The translations under genes were made by a program, and so were the position numbers. Of a stretch of DNA of 38,462 bases, positions 16,029 through 23,965 are shown piece by piece. Source of the stretch: an uncultured Campylobacter sp. (GTDB lineage Bacteria > Campylobacterota > Campylobacteria > Campylobacterales > Campylobacteraceae). The stretch's first letter is position 1; every line of letters begins with the position of its first letter. The stretch lies in contig NZ_CALIMW010000070.1 in assembly GCF_938045405.1 (NCBI RefSeq), positions 1 to 38,462 on the forward strand, in the 5' to 3' direction. The notes beneath the pieces are model-generated. The model did not search any database. It saw nothing but the letters and a program-made list of their open reading frames with translations, and was not told where the DNA came from.

Positions 16029-16837
16029 CTATTTCTGCCCTTCTTCATCTTCAAAATGAAGCTAAAAAGCCCCTGCCTGCCGCTAACCATGATACGCGGA
16101 ATTTCAAAATTTGAGTAGTGAGGGCGCAACACGTCGTTTTGCGTCGTAACGGCGCAGCTAAAGCCCGCCTCGCGCGCGCAGCGCACGCTAATCTCGTCGT
16201 AAAAGCCGAACGGATAGGCAAAGGCGCTGCAAGAAATGTCAAATTTCGCCTCTATTTCGCGCTTTGATTCGCTCATCTGACGCAGCTGCTCTGCCGCACC
16301 CAAGCTAGGCAAGTTTGCGTGATCGAGCGTATGCGAGCCGATCTCGATGAGGCCGCTTCGCAAAAGCTCGCGGACCTCCTCGTTGCTTAACATCTCCTCG
16401 CGATTTAGCTCGTCGCTTGATTTTTTCAGATCCTTATCGGTCGCCCAATTCCCCTCAAAGCGCCGGTTCACGATGAAAATCGTCGCCTTAAAGCCGTATT
16501 TTTGCAAAAGAGGCAGGGCGCCCGTAAGATTATCGCGATACCCGTCGTCGAAGGTAATACAAACCGCCTTTGCGGGCTTTTTATCCAAGCTTGCAAGCTC
16601 GCTTAGAGTGTAGCTCGTAAAGCCGTTTCGCTTCAGCCACGCAAGCTGTTTTTCAAACGCGGCGGGGGTTACGCGTAGGCGGTTAAATTTAGAGGCATGC
16701 TTTGGCAGATGCTCGCGGATCATATGATACATCAGCACGCGCGGATACTCGTAAGGCAGATCCTTCGCCCACCACGCAAAGCGCAGGCAAAACCACGCAA
16801 AAAGCGCCGCAAAAGCCAAAACCGCCGCGTAGATCAT
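16025..16837 (-). CDS. NodB-type polysaccharide deacetylase (copy 2)
   Basis: A carbohydrate esterase family 4 enzyme, 270 residues from the chosen start. The open frame extends 150 bases further upstream, but that part runs antiparallel to nothing useful and overlaps the ligase gene. The ATG at 16837 forms an ATGA overlap with the ligase stop and gives an N-terminal membrane anchor (MIYAAVLAFAALFAWFCLRF). Catalytic motifs are intact: TFDDGY (Asp97, Asp98), SHTLDH (His169, His173), FAYPFG. It is a close paralog of 10469-11260, sharing RVLMYH, FEKQLAWLKRNGF and KAVCITFDDG. Expected location is the inner membrane with a periplasmic domain. The substrate is probably part of the LOS or its precursor; this is inferred from neighbours only. 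Confidence 0.9.
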   Translation of the reverse strand: MIYAAVLAFAALFAWFCLRFAWWAKDLPYEYPRVLMYHMIREHLPKHASKFNRLRVTPAAFEKQLAWLKRNGFTSYTLSELASLDKKPAKAVCITFDDGYRDNLTGALPLLQKYGFKATIFIVNRRFEGNWATDKDLKKSSDELNREEMLSNEEVRELLRSGLIEIGSHTLDHANLPSLGAAEQLRQMSESKREIEAKFDISCSAFAYPFGFYDEISVRCAREAGFSCAVTTQNDVLRPHYSNFEIPRIMVSGRQGLFSFILKMKKGRNR

Positions 16838-18021
16838 CGCTCGATCCTCATGCGATAGGCCAAAAAGCTTAGTATCGTAGCCAGGCTTAGCGCTTCTTTC
16901 GACAGATACGCGCCGTGGTCGAACTGGCAATCTATCAAAAGATATATCAGAAGCGTGAGAACCCCAAATTGCTTGCTTTGAATGCACTCCTTAAAAACGC
17001 TAAATAGGATCAAGCCGTAGAAGATGAGCCCGAGCGCGCCGCTATAAAGTAAAATTTCTAAAAATAGATTGTGCGGCGCGTTATATTCAGGATGCTCTAG
17101 GACCGGGGAGCCCGGCAAATTTATATATGAGCCCAGCCCGTAGCCCAAGATAGGCTTTTGCTGCGCCATTTCCAAAATATAGCTCCAAATCACGGTCCTG
17201 CCTGAAGAATCGCCGCTAAATAGCGCGGCTAGCCTTTGCTCAAACGAGGGCGAAAGCGCAAGCAAAACGGCAAAAAGTGCGATGAAACCCACCGTGAAAA
17301 GTAGGTATTTTTTATTTAAACTCTTTAAATTTAGCGCGCCATAAAACACAAGCGCGCAAAACGCGCCAACCCATGCCGCTCTGGAAAATGAAAAGATCAT
17401 AAAAAACGCGAATAAAAATAAAGCCGCAAATTTAAGCGCCAAAGACCGCCGTATCGCCACCGCGCTAAGGCAGAGCCCAAAGCCCATAAAAAGCCCTAAA
17501 ATATTGCGGTTCGAAAGCACTCCGCTAAGTCCGCCGCGAGCGGAATTGTTTGAAAAGACGATCGCATCAGGACTACTTACAAACTGATAGATCGCGCTCG
17601 CCGATAAAATTCCAAGCCCCACGAACAAAAAAGCAAAAACGGCGTTTTGATCAAAAAATTTAAGCTTGTAAAAATAGCAAAGCGCCAAAAATATTGTGCC
17701 GTATCGAAGCACGAAAAATAGCGTGCTCTGCCATGCTTTTTTTGAGATCACGGCCTCGTTTAGGAGGTTTGAAATCGCTAGCGTCGCCACTAAACAGACG
17801 AAGCAGATCGCGATAAATCGCGTTTTTTTCAAAATTTTGCTTAGGATTGCGTAGTTTTTAAAATACAATAGATGCGCCAAAAAGAATAAATTTAGCGCCG
17901 CAAAGGAGATCTGATAGACCGCGTTTTTAAAAAACAGCGACGCGCACCAAAGAAGCAGCAGCGTTAAAAATGTGATTCTCCAGCCGCTAGGCGCGCCGTT
18001 TTCGTAAAAAAATTTTTTCAT
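16834..18021 (-). CDS. O-antigen ligase/polymerase-like membrane protein (second copy)
   Basis: A polytopic inner-membrane protein of 395 residues in the WaaL/Wzy_C family, with about ten hydrophobic helices. The family block is SSGRTVIWSYILEMAQQKPI followed by LGYGLGSYINLPG and APHNLFLEILLY (near 272-325), with the conserved Arg and His of the periplasmic loop. It is collinear with the AT-rich protein at 13598-14806 (for example FFVLRYGTIFLALCYFYKLK versus FTFRYGILFLALYYFYVIK), but its base composition is normal for the region. Two ligase-like genes in one operon suggest that one may be a polymerase or that they attach different glycans. It overlaps both neighbours by ATGA. Confidence 0.88.
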   Translation of the reverse strand: MKKFFYENGAPSGWRITFLTLLLLWCASLFFKNAVYQISFAALNLFFLAHLLYFKNYAILSKILKKTRFIAICFVCLVATLAISNLLNEAVISKKAWQSTLFFVLRYGTIFLALCYFYKLKFFDQNAVFAFLFVGLGILSASAIYQFVSSPDAIVFSNNSARGGLSGVLSNRNILGLFMGFGLCLSAVAIRRSLALKFAALFLFAFFMIFSFSRAAWVGAFCALVFYGALNLKSLNKKYLLFTVGFIALFAVLLALSPSFEQRLAALFSGDSSGRTVIWSYILEMAQQKPILGYGLGSYINLPGSPVLEHPEYNAPHNLFLEILLYSGALGLIFYGLILFSVFKECIQSKQFGVLTLLIYLLIDCQFDHGAYLSKEALSLATILSFLAYRMRIER

Positions 18022-19094
18022 ATTAAACTCTCATAAACCTTTATCGTTTTTTCTACCATCTGCTCTAGGCTGAAGTTTTGCGAAACGTAGCCGTAGCCGT
18101 CAAATTTCAGCTCGCGCGCGGGGGCAACCAGCCTCGCCAGCGCCTGTGCGTCGCCCACGTCAAAAAAATAACCGTTTTCGCCCTCTCTTACGATATCCAG
18201 CGCGCCGCCGTGGCGGGTCGCGATCACCGGGCAGTTGAGCGCTATCGCCTCAGCCATCGAGCGCCCAAAGCTCTCGGGCTTGCTTGAAGCGCTTACCGTG
18301 ACCGACGAGAGCGAGTAAATCTCGGCCACCTTGCTCTGCGAACCTGCAAAAATTACGCGCTCGCAGAGACCAAGCCCCTCTACGAGCGATTTTAGCTCGG
18401 AAAAATACTCGTCGCGACCCGCTCCCACGCCGCCTACGATCAAAATTTTAAGATTTTGTTCGCTTGCTAAAGCCGCGGCGCGGATCAGGGTTTTGTAATC
18501 CTTAATCTGCGTGATACGCCCAACGCCCGAGACGATGAAATCATCCTGCGCAAGGTTAAAATTCTGCCGAAATTCCGCGATAAAGCGCTCGTCTAAATTT
18601 TTTGGATTAAATTTTACTAGATCGATACCGCGCGGAATAATAGTGATCTTGGCCGCATCCACGCCGTAGCTTCGCACCACGTGATCGCGCGCATAGCCGC
18701 TAGGGCAGATGATCGCGTCCGCATCCGTCATGATTTTACTGTAGAAATTTACAGAATTTATCCCATGCACGGTGCTTACGATCTTTGCATGCGGACGAGC
18801 AAATTTAACCAACCACGCCGGCACGCGGGAGCGGACATGCACGATGTCTGGAGAAATTTCGTTTAAAATTTTACGCAGCTTTAAAACGCGCGCCGGAGCG
18901 CTTAGGATATTTTTGGAGCAAACGTCGAGCTGTACGTGTACGCCGCCCTCGTTTTCTATCTTTGGCGCCAATTTGCCGCCGTTACTGATAACGAAATTTT
19001 CGATGCCGCGCCGCGCAAACTCCCTATTTAGCTCGACTACGCCGCGCTCGACGCCGCCTTCGTTCAGCTCTGGCAGGATTTGCACGACCCTCAT
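18018..19094 (-). CDS. Family 4 glycosyltransferase (LOS)
   Basis: A GT-B retaining glycosyltransferase of 358 residues. The N-terminal domain opens MRVVQILPELNEGGVERGVVEL with the GGVE acceptor loop, and has SPDIVHVRSRVPAWL and STVHG. The donor domain has SGVGRITQIKDYKTLIRAA (near 194), VGGVGAGRDEYFSELKSL, SKPESFGRSMAEAIALNCPVIAT (near 293), carrying the E(x7)E motif, and HGGALDIVREGENGYF. Length and motifs are those of common LOS/capsule GT4 enzymes, for example WaaG-like ones. It overlaps the ELM1-like gene and the ligase gene by ATGA, so it is cotranslated with them. It carries no low-complexity insert, unlike several of its neighbours. The sugar is unknown. Confidence 0.92.
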   Translation of the reverse strand: MRVVQILPELNEGGVERGVVELNREFARRGIENFVISNGGKLAPKIENEGGVHVQLDVCSKNILSAPARVLKLRKILNEISPDIVHVRSRVPAWLVKFARPHAKIVSTVHGINSVNFYSKIMTDADAIICPSGYARDHVVRSYGVDAAKITIIPRGIDLVKFNPKNLDERFIAEFRQNFNLAQDDFIVSGVGRITQIKDYKTLIRAAALASEQNLKILIVGGVGAGRDEYFSELKSLVEGLGLCERVIFAGSQSKVAEIYSLSSVTVSASSKPESFGRSMAEAIALNCPVIATRHGGALDIVREGENGYFFDVGDAQALARLVAPARELKFDGYGYVSQNFSLEQMVEKTIKVYESLI

Positions 19095-20518
19095 AACTCT
19101 ATCTCCCTAACAAATTCCTTCAGATCGTACTTCGCGGTCTTTTTTAGCGCTTCATCGTAGCGCCTAGCATATCCCGAAGAAACGAGAGAACTTATAAAAT
19201 CGTCAAATTTATTATGAGCGTCTTTGCGTTTTAAGCTCAAAATGGCTACGCTCGCGCTCCCGCTAGATACGGCCTCGCTTATCATCGAGACGCTATCCTC
19301 GCTAATAAAAACCCACTCGCACTGCGCCAAAAAATCGCCGATCGGATTTATGGGCTCGCGGCTATAAATCACGCTGTAATCCCAGCTAAGCTTGGCTAGC
19401 GCGCTCTCTGTAGCTCGCGGCGTGCGCGGAGAGGTCGTTAGCGCAAACTCGCAGTCCGCAACCTGCGCCCTTACGGTCTCTACCTGCTTTAAAATTTCAT
19501 CCCCCATCTCAAAGCAGGAATTCGGTCCGCCGATAATAAATCCGATGGATTTGCGCTGCGGCTGATACAGCCCCTGCGGGCGCGAAAAGCTAAGCGAGAC
19601 GGGCGAAATTTTAAGGTTCGCGCGCGGCTTTGGGCGATCATGCGCGCCTGCGATGATGACGCTAAAATCCTTGCGGTAGCCTTTCGGATACATTAGTGCT
19701 ACACTCGGCTTTGCGTATCTGCGCGCGTAAAATTTCAGCGCGTAATAGCTCGTGGAGCCCGCGCCTACAAATAGATCGAAATTTGCGAAATTTAAATTGC
19801 GATCTGCTGAGGCATCTAAATTTGCGCTATATGATACGGCATCTGAATTGGTGCCATTCGGCGCGGCGTCTAAATTTACGCTATTTTGCGAGGCGGAGCT
19901 ATTTAAAGCGGGACTATTTAAATTTGATCCGTTTTTACGGTCCGCCGCCGTGCCACTCCCGCCAAGATCGCACTTAAAAATTTTAAAATAAAGCCCGAAA
20001 AAATCAAGCACGTAGGAGCAGAGTTTAAGAAGCTTGTTTGCGTAAGCGATCCTACAAAGGCAAAACTCAAGCCCTTTTAGCTCGCAAAATGCGATGCTTT
20101 GGTTCTCGTGCCCCTTGCGGCCGTCGCTTAAGATGAGCGCTTTTCGATACGGATTTTTAGCGGCGGGCGGATTTGCAGCGGAGTTTTCGCTGTTTAAATT
20201 TAGAGGTCCGCCGCCTGCGTGCCACGCGCAATCTGAGGCGCCCGCTCTTAAATTTTTATCTCTAAAGCTTTCGCGCCGCAAAGTGTAAGAGGGGCTACCG
20301 CAAACCGATATGAAATTTTTGAGGTCCGAATTTTTACAATCTCGCGCGACGACAGCGATCGTCATAGAGCTTTCGCGATTTAAAATTTTACCTTCTCGCG
20401 CGGCACTACCTAAATTTACGACGCTTTGCTCTTTTGCAAAAAGGCGCGAGCTCTGCGGAGCGGATAAATTTCTTATGACGCCCTGTTTGCTCTCGCCTCT
20501 TGAAATTTGCCGCGCCAT
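19091..20518 (-). CDS. ELM1/GtrOC1-family putative glycosyltransferase with extended N-terminus and insert
   Basis: A member of the family shared by plant/bacterial ELM1 proteins (DUF1022), proposed GT-B glycosyltransferases. Conserved parts: KALILSDGRKGHENQS (126-141), a DLFVGAGSTSYYALKF block (248-263), ALMYPKGYRKDFSVIIAGAHDRP, FIIGGPNSCFEMG, a TTSPRTPRATE motif and the FISEDSVSMISEAVSSG signature. I start at the ATG at 20518, which overlaps the lipid A acyltransferase stop as TGATG; 475 residues. The first 123 residues are a Ser/Asn/Arg-rich extension with no family match, and no start codon exists near the conserved domain, so it must be translated. Residues 185-243 are a second Asn/Ser/Ala-rich insert that includes ASQN. 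Both parts are full of AAATTT words. Confidence 0.82.
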   Translation of the reverse strand: MARQISRGESKQGVIRNLSAPQSSRLFAKEQSVVNLGSAAREGKILNRESSMTIAVVARDCKNSDLKNFISVCGSPSYTLRRESFRDKNLRAGASDCAWHAGGGPLNLNSENSAANPPAAKNPYRKALILSDGRKGHENQSIAFCELKGLEFCLCRIAYANKLLKLCSYVLDFFGLYFKIFKCDLGGSGTAADRKNGSNLNSPALNSSASQNSVNLDAAPNGTNSDAVSYSANLDASADRNLNFANFDLFVGAGSTSYYALKFYARRYAKPSVALMYPKGYRKDFSVIIAGAHDRPKPRANLKISPVSLSFSRPQGLYQPQRKSIGFIIGGPNSCFEMGDEILKQVETVRAQVADCEFALTTSPRTPRATESALAKLSWDYSVIYSREPINPIGDFLAQCEWVFISEDSVSMISEAVSSGSASVAILSLKRKDAHNKFDDFISSLVSSGYARRYDEALKKTAKYDLKEFVREIEL

Positions 20519-21399
20519 CAGTCCATCTTCCATCGTTTGTGTATCCAAAACCACTGCTGCGGCGCGGTTCGCACGACCTCTTCGAAAATGTCGTTGCACT
20601 TTTGCGTGATAAACAGCTCGGCTTCGTCCTTATTTAGCCCTTCAGGTAGCGGCGGGAAATCCTTTATCACGATCTCGTAGCGATCATCCTCTCCGCGGCG
20701 CGCAAAAATTGGTATCAGCACGGGGCGAAATTTCAAATAAAGCGACGCGATAGTCTTCGTGGTGTAGCACTGTCGTCCAAAAAAGGTCGTAATCAGGCTG
20801 TTTTTAGGGCCTGGCTTTTGATCGGGCAGAATGCCTACGTTGCGTCCTTGTTTTAGTGCCTGTACGAGCCTGCGCATCGCATCGTCTTTATAAATGAGGT
20901 CGTTGCCGTAGCGCTCGCGAAAGGGCACCACGAGCCGCTCCTCGATCAACTCATTATCGCTGCGACGCCCGACTACCGAGACGGGAAAGCCATTGGCACC
21001 GAAAAAATTAGCTAAAATTTCCCAATTTCCAAAATGCGCGGTAAAAAATAAAATCCCGTGCGGATTATCACCTTTTAGCTCTCGGACGCGCTCTAGCGCC
21101 TGCTCGCCGTTTGAAATCAGATCATCAAATTTTAGTCTACCATTATAAAATAAAAGCGTGTCGGTAAGCGTCCTAGCGATACTGCGAAAATTCTCGATCG
21201 CAAGAGCGTGAAGCTCACTTTCGCTTTTTTGCGGATAGGCGGCGCGAAGGTTGTCTTGTGCGACTTTAACGCGCCTGCTAAGCTTCCACGATGCAAAAAG
21301 TGCGAGCTTATCGAAAAATGCGAATATGAAGCTTTTCGGCGCGAATTTTGCAAATTTTATCAGACCCAGCGCCAAAAAATATTGGATTTTTTCCTTCAT
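20518..21399 (-). CDS. htrB: Lipid A biosynthesis acyltransferase (HtrB/LpxL family)
   Basis: This enzyme adds a secondary acyl chain to the Kdo-lipid A precursor at the inner membrane. The 293 residues fit the family (about 290-310). Visible features: an N-terminal hydrophobic anchor (8-36), the catalytic HFGNWE (H122-x4-E127), VGRRSDN near 147, the ILPDQKPG block near 192-199 and the C-terminal QQWFWIHKRWK. Which acyl position is modified cannot be told from sequence. It is the first gene of the LOS operon, with a clear TATAAT box 24 bases upstream of the ATG and GAGG as ribosome site. Its stop overlaps the start of the ELM1-like gene by one base. Confidence 0.94.
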   Translation of the reverse strand: MKEKIQYFLALGLIKFAKFAPKSFIFAFFDKLALFASWKLSRRVKVAQDNLRAAYPQKSESELHALAIENFRSIARTLTDTLLFYNGRLKFDDLISNGEQALERVRELKGDNPHGILFFTAHFGNWEILANFFGANGFPVSVVGRRSDNELIEERLVVPFRERYGNDLIYKDDAMRRLVQALKQGRNVGILPDQKPGPKNSLITTFFGRQCYTTKTIASLYLKFRPVLIPIFARRGEDDRYEIVIKDFPPLPEGLNKDEAELFITQKCNDIFEEVVRTAPQQWFWIHKRWKMD

Positions 21400-21422
21400 A
21401 AAGACCTCATTTTAAATGCGAG

Positions 21423-21428
21423 ATTATA
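21423..21428 (-). promoter_or_regulatory. -10 box of the LOS operon promoter
   Basis: A perfect TATAAT on the minus strand in the 59-base gap between mnmE and htrB, about 24 bases upstream of the htrB ATG. This leaves a leader of about 17 bases carrying GAGG. No good -35 is seen, as is usual for Campylobacter housekeeping promoters. It would drive htrB and the eight or more coupled LOS genes behind it. Confidence 0.65.
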
Positions 21429-21458
21429 TTGAATTTTGGCTAATTAGTAGCTAAAACG

Positions 21459-23207
21459 CTATTTGCCGAGGCAAAAATTGCTAAACATTTCGTCTAGAAT
21501 CTCGTCTCGCTCAAATGGACGCGAAATACGTGCAATCGCCTCAATCGCGCGATTTATCTCAAATGCAAAAAGCTCAAGCTCGCCACAAGCTAGACGCTCG
21601 CTCGCATTTTTAAGAGCGGTAAGCGCGCTCTCGCAAGATAGAATTTGCCGCTCATTGCTTAGCATAAGACCATCGAAATTTTGAGAATTTAAGTAGCTCT
21701 GCAGCGCGGTTAAAATTTTGTCCACGCCCTCGTTTGCAGAAATTTCAAGCGGCGCAAAAATGGAATTTGTTTGGGTAGTTTGCCTAACGGAATTTATTGC
21801 AGAGCTATTAGGCGCGATGGAATTTGCAGAATTTTGTTTGGAATCATCTTGAGTAAAATTCTCCGCAGCACAGCTTGTAGTAGAGCGCTCGGTATTTGGC
21901 GATGATAGTCCCGCTTTTGCGGCGGAATTCTGTTCCATCAGATTTATGGAATTCGCAAGAGCTATTTGGCTTGTAAGCACGGAATTTGTGGAAGTAGAAT
22001 TTTGCGCGCTTAAGTCACGCTTTAAATTTTTAGCTTTTAAATTCTGCGCGCAGGAATTTAAAGAAGCGTCGCAGGTCCGACTTTGCTTTAAATTTTCGGC
22101 TGTGAAATTCTCCGGTATGGGATTTTTGACTGCGAAATTGTTTGCAGAAAAAGCCTCTAAATCCTCGCCAAGATCCTCCGCGCTAGGATGAAATTTACGC
22201 GGCAAGTCGCATTTATTTAAAACGTAGATGATTTTTTTGCCTTTTTGTTCGCGCAATATTTTTAGGATCTGCGCGTCCTCAGCATCCCATTCGCGACTTG
22301 CGTCAAACACCGCCAAAATCACGTCTGCCTCGCTTGCAGCGCGAAGCGAATATGAAATGCCGATACTTTCGAGCTTTGAGCCGCTGTGTCTGATACCTGC
22401 AGTATCGACTATACGGATTAGATGAGTGCCTATCTGCAGGCTTTCTTCGATGAGATCGCGCGTAGTGCCCGCTTCGTCGCTCACGATAGCGCGACTAAAG
22501 CTCAGCATAGAGTTCAAAATGCTTGATTTACCGACATTGGGCTTACCCACAATCGCCACCTTAAAGCCCTCGATCAATCCCTTTCGGCTGCGGCTGATGC
22601 GAGTGATTTTTTCTAGAGAAGCGATATTTTGGCTAAGCATTTCTTGCGAGTTTTGCAGCACATCAGAAGGCAGATCGTCCTCCGCGTAGTCGATGCAAAC
22701 CTCGACAAAAGCTAGCGTCTTAACCAGAGCCGCGCGCAGATTTGCGACGAAGTCTGCTAGCTCGCCTCGCAGGCTGCGCGATAAAATTTTAGCCGCACTT
22801 TGCGAGCGCGAATTAATCAGATCGCTTATGGCTTCGGCTTTACTAAGATCCATTTTGCCGTTTAAAAACGCTCGCTTACTAAACTCGCCCGGATTTGCTA
22901 TGCGCGCACCCAGAGCCAGCACGGCATCTAACGCCAAGGACGAAGCCGTAAAGCCGCCGTGGGTCTGCACTTCTACGACATCCTCGCCGGTAAAGCTATG
23001 CGGAGCCTTGAAATATATCAAAATCGCCTCGCCGAACGCCTCGCCGAACGCGTCAAAAAGATTTACAAGCGTGGCATAGCGAGGGCGCAAAGAACTGCGA
23101 TGTGAAAGGCTTAGAGCGATAGATAGCGCTTCCTCGCCTGAAATTCTAACTATACAAATTCCGCCGATGCCGTGAGCCGTAGCGATAGCGGCGATAGTCT
23201 CGCTCAC
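21459..23207 (-). CDS. mnmE: tRNA modification GTPase MnmE with a 150-residue insert in the G domain
   Basis: MnmE works with MnmG to make the 5-carboxymethylaminomethyl group on wobble uridine 34 of certain tRNAs. All functional motifs are present: the N-terminal folate-binding domain (1-120), G1 GKPNVGKSS (221-229), the G2 loop GTTRD (247-251), G3 DTAG (269-272), G4 NKCD (331-334), the G5 region SANEG (490-494), and the C-terminal FCLGK (578-582). The protein has 582 residues, against about 450 in the family. The excess is one Asn/Ser/Thr/Ala-rich insert (336-485) between G4 and G5. The frame is intact across it. It starts at a GTG 2 bases after the jag stop, so it is probably coupled to it. 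Confidence 0.95.
   Translation of the reverse strand: MSETIAAIATAHGIGGICIVRISGEEALSIALSLSHRSSLRPRYATLVNLFDAFGEAFGEAILIYFKAPHSFTGEDVVEVQTHGGFTASSLALDAVLALGARIANPGEFSKRAFLNGKMDLSKAEAISDLINSRSQSAAKILSRSLRGELADFVANLRAALVKTLAFVEVCIDYAEDDLPSDVLQNSQEMLSQNIASLEKITRISRSRKGLIEGFKVAIVGKPNVGKSSILNSMLSFSRAIVSDEAGTTRDLIEESLQIGTHLIRIVDTAGIRHSGSKLESIGISYSLRAASEADVILAVFDASREWDAEDAQILKILREQKGKKIIYVLNKCDLPRKFHPSAEDLGEDLEAFSANNFAVKNPIPENFTAENLKQSRTCDASLNSCAQNLKAKNLKRDLSAQNSTSTNSVLTSQIALANSINLMEQNSAAKAGLSSPNTERSTTSCAAENFTQDDSKQNSANSIAPNSSAINSVRQTTQTNSIFAPLEISANEGVDKILTALQSYLNSQNFDGLMLSNERQILSCESALTALKNASERLACGELELFAFEINRAIEAIARISRPFERDEILDEMFSNFCLGK
21753..22202 (-). repeat. Low-complexity in-frame insert in mnmE with recurring Asn-Ser codons
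   Basis: The plus-strand hexamer GGAATT (AATTCC, Asn-Ser, on the coding strand) occurs at 21762, 21789, 21819, 21924, 21948, 21981 and 22053. All spacings (27, 30, 105, 24, 33, 72) are multiples of three. The segment ends in TNSIFAPL (21747-21770), which also occurs in yidC. It looks like a string of degenerate in-frame repeats rather than a folded domain. Confidence 0.7.
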
Positions 23208-23209
23208 GA

Positions 23210-23965
23210 TTAGCTTTTTTCGTCTACGATGACGATTTTGCCGCTACGCGTGGATTTGATGCCCACGAAACGATCCGGATATGCTTGTTTTAGCTTGTCG
23301 GCTACGATTTTGATAAATGCGCCATCAAAAGCCTTCGTGACGATACGCTCATTTCCGGAGCGTTCCACGAGCGCATTTACATAAGAATCGATAAATCGTT
23401 CTTGATTTTGTAAAAATTCCGCGATTTCAAAAACCACAGCAAGATCATATCTGATGCTGATCCAGTTGTAAATCATATACGAAAGTGCCTTGTAGCGGTG
23501 TCCTTCTTTGCCTATCAAAAGCGCGCTATCCTCGCCTTGCAGCTTGATATAGACGGTATTTTCGTCGATTTTGCTAACATCGCTAACTTCGATATTAAAC
23601 TCGCTTGATCTAAAAAGTGCAGATAGCTTCTCTTTGATATCGGATAAAATTTCATCCGTCACAACGCCCTTTTGCTTTTCTTTGCGATGTTTAGAATGCG
23701 TGGCGCGAGGACTTTGAGACTCTGATTTGTCGCCCTGCTTTTTCTCTGCTTTGCCGGTTTTGTTTTGAGAGGCGCTAAATTCCGGATTTTCACTAAATTT
23801 TTCCCCTTCGAGAACCGCTTCTATAATGGCATTTTTCTTAAAAAGGCCCAAAAATCCGCCGCTTGGATGCTGCAGCACGCGCACGTTAAGCTGCGTTACC
23901 GAGCATCCAAGCTCAGCTGCTGCTTTATTATATGCGTCTTTTAAATTTTCTGCTTCAATTATCAT
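23210..23965 (-). CDS. jag: Jag/KhpB-type RNA-binding protein
   Basis: Jag (SpoIIIJ-associated, KhpB) is a cytoplasmic RNA-binding protein usually encoded next to yidC. The 251 residues comprise a Jag-N domain (1-54, with HPSGGFLGLFKK), a charged linker (55-105) containing ASQNKTG (65-71), a KH domain with the GxxG loop IGKEGHR (151-157), and a C-terminal R3H-like region (about 185-251). In the last, the usual R-x3-H is not visible: the ERIVTK stretch lacks the His, so nucleic-acid binding may rest on the KH domain. The ATG overlaps the yidC stop by ATGA. It is followed by mnmE, the common bacterial order yidC-jag-mnmE. Confidence 0.92.
   Translation of the reverse strand: MIIEAENLKDAYNKAAAELGCSVTQLNVRVLQHPSGGFLGLFKKNAIIEAVLEGEKFSENPEFSASQNKTGKAEKKQGDKSESQSPRATHSKHRKEKQKGVVTDEILSDIKEKLSALFRSSEFNIEVSDVSKIDENTVYIKLQGEDSALLIGKEGHRYKALSYMIYNWISIRYDLAVVFEIAEFLQNQERFIDSYVNALVERSGNERIVTKAFDGAFIKIVADKLKQAYPDRFVGIKSTRSGKIVIVDEKS

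Noticed and set aside
16838..16987. 50-residue N-terminal extension of the second deacetylase
   Set aside because: It lies wholly within the ligase gene and lacks a ribosome site; the ATG at 16837 has the operon's usual ATGA overlap and supplies a membrane anchor.
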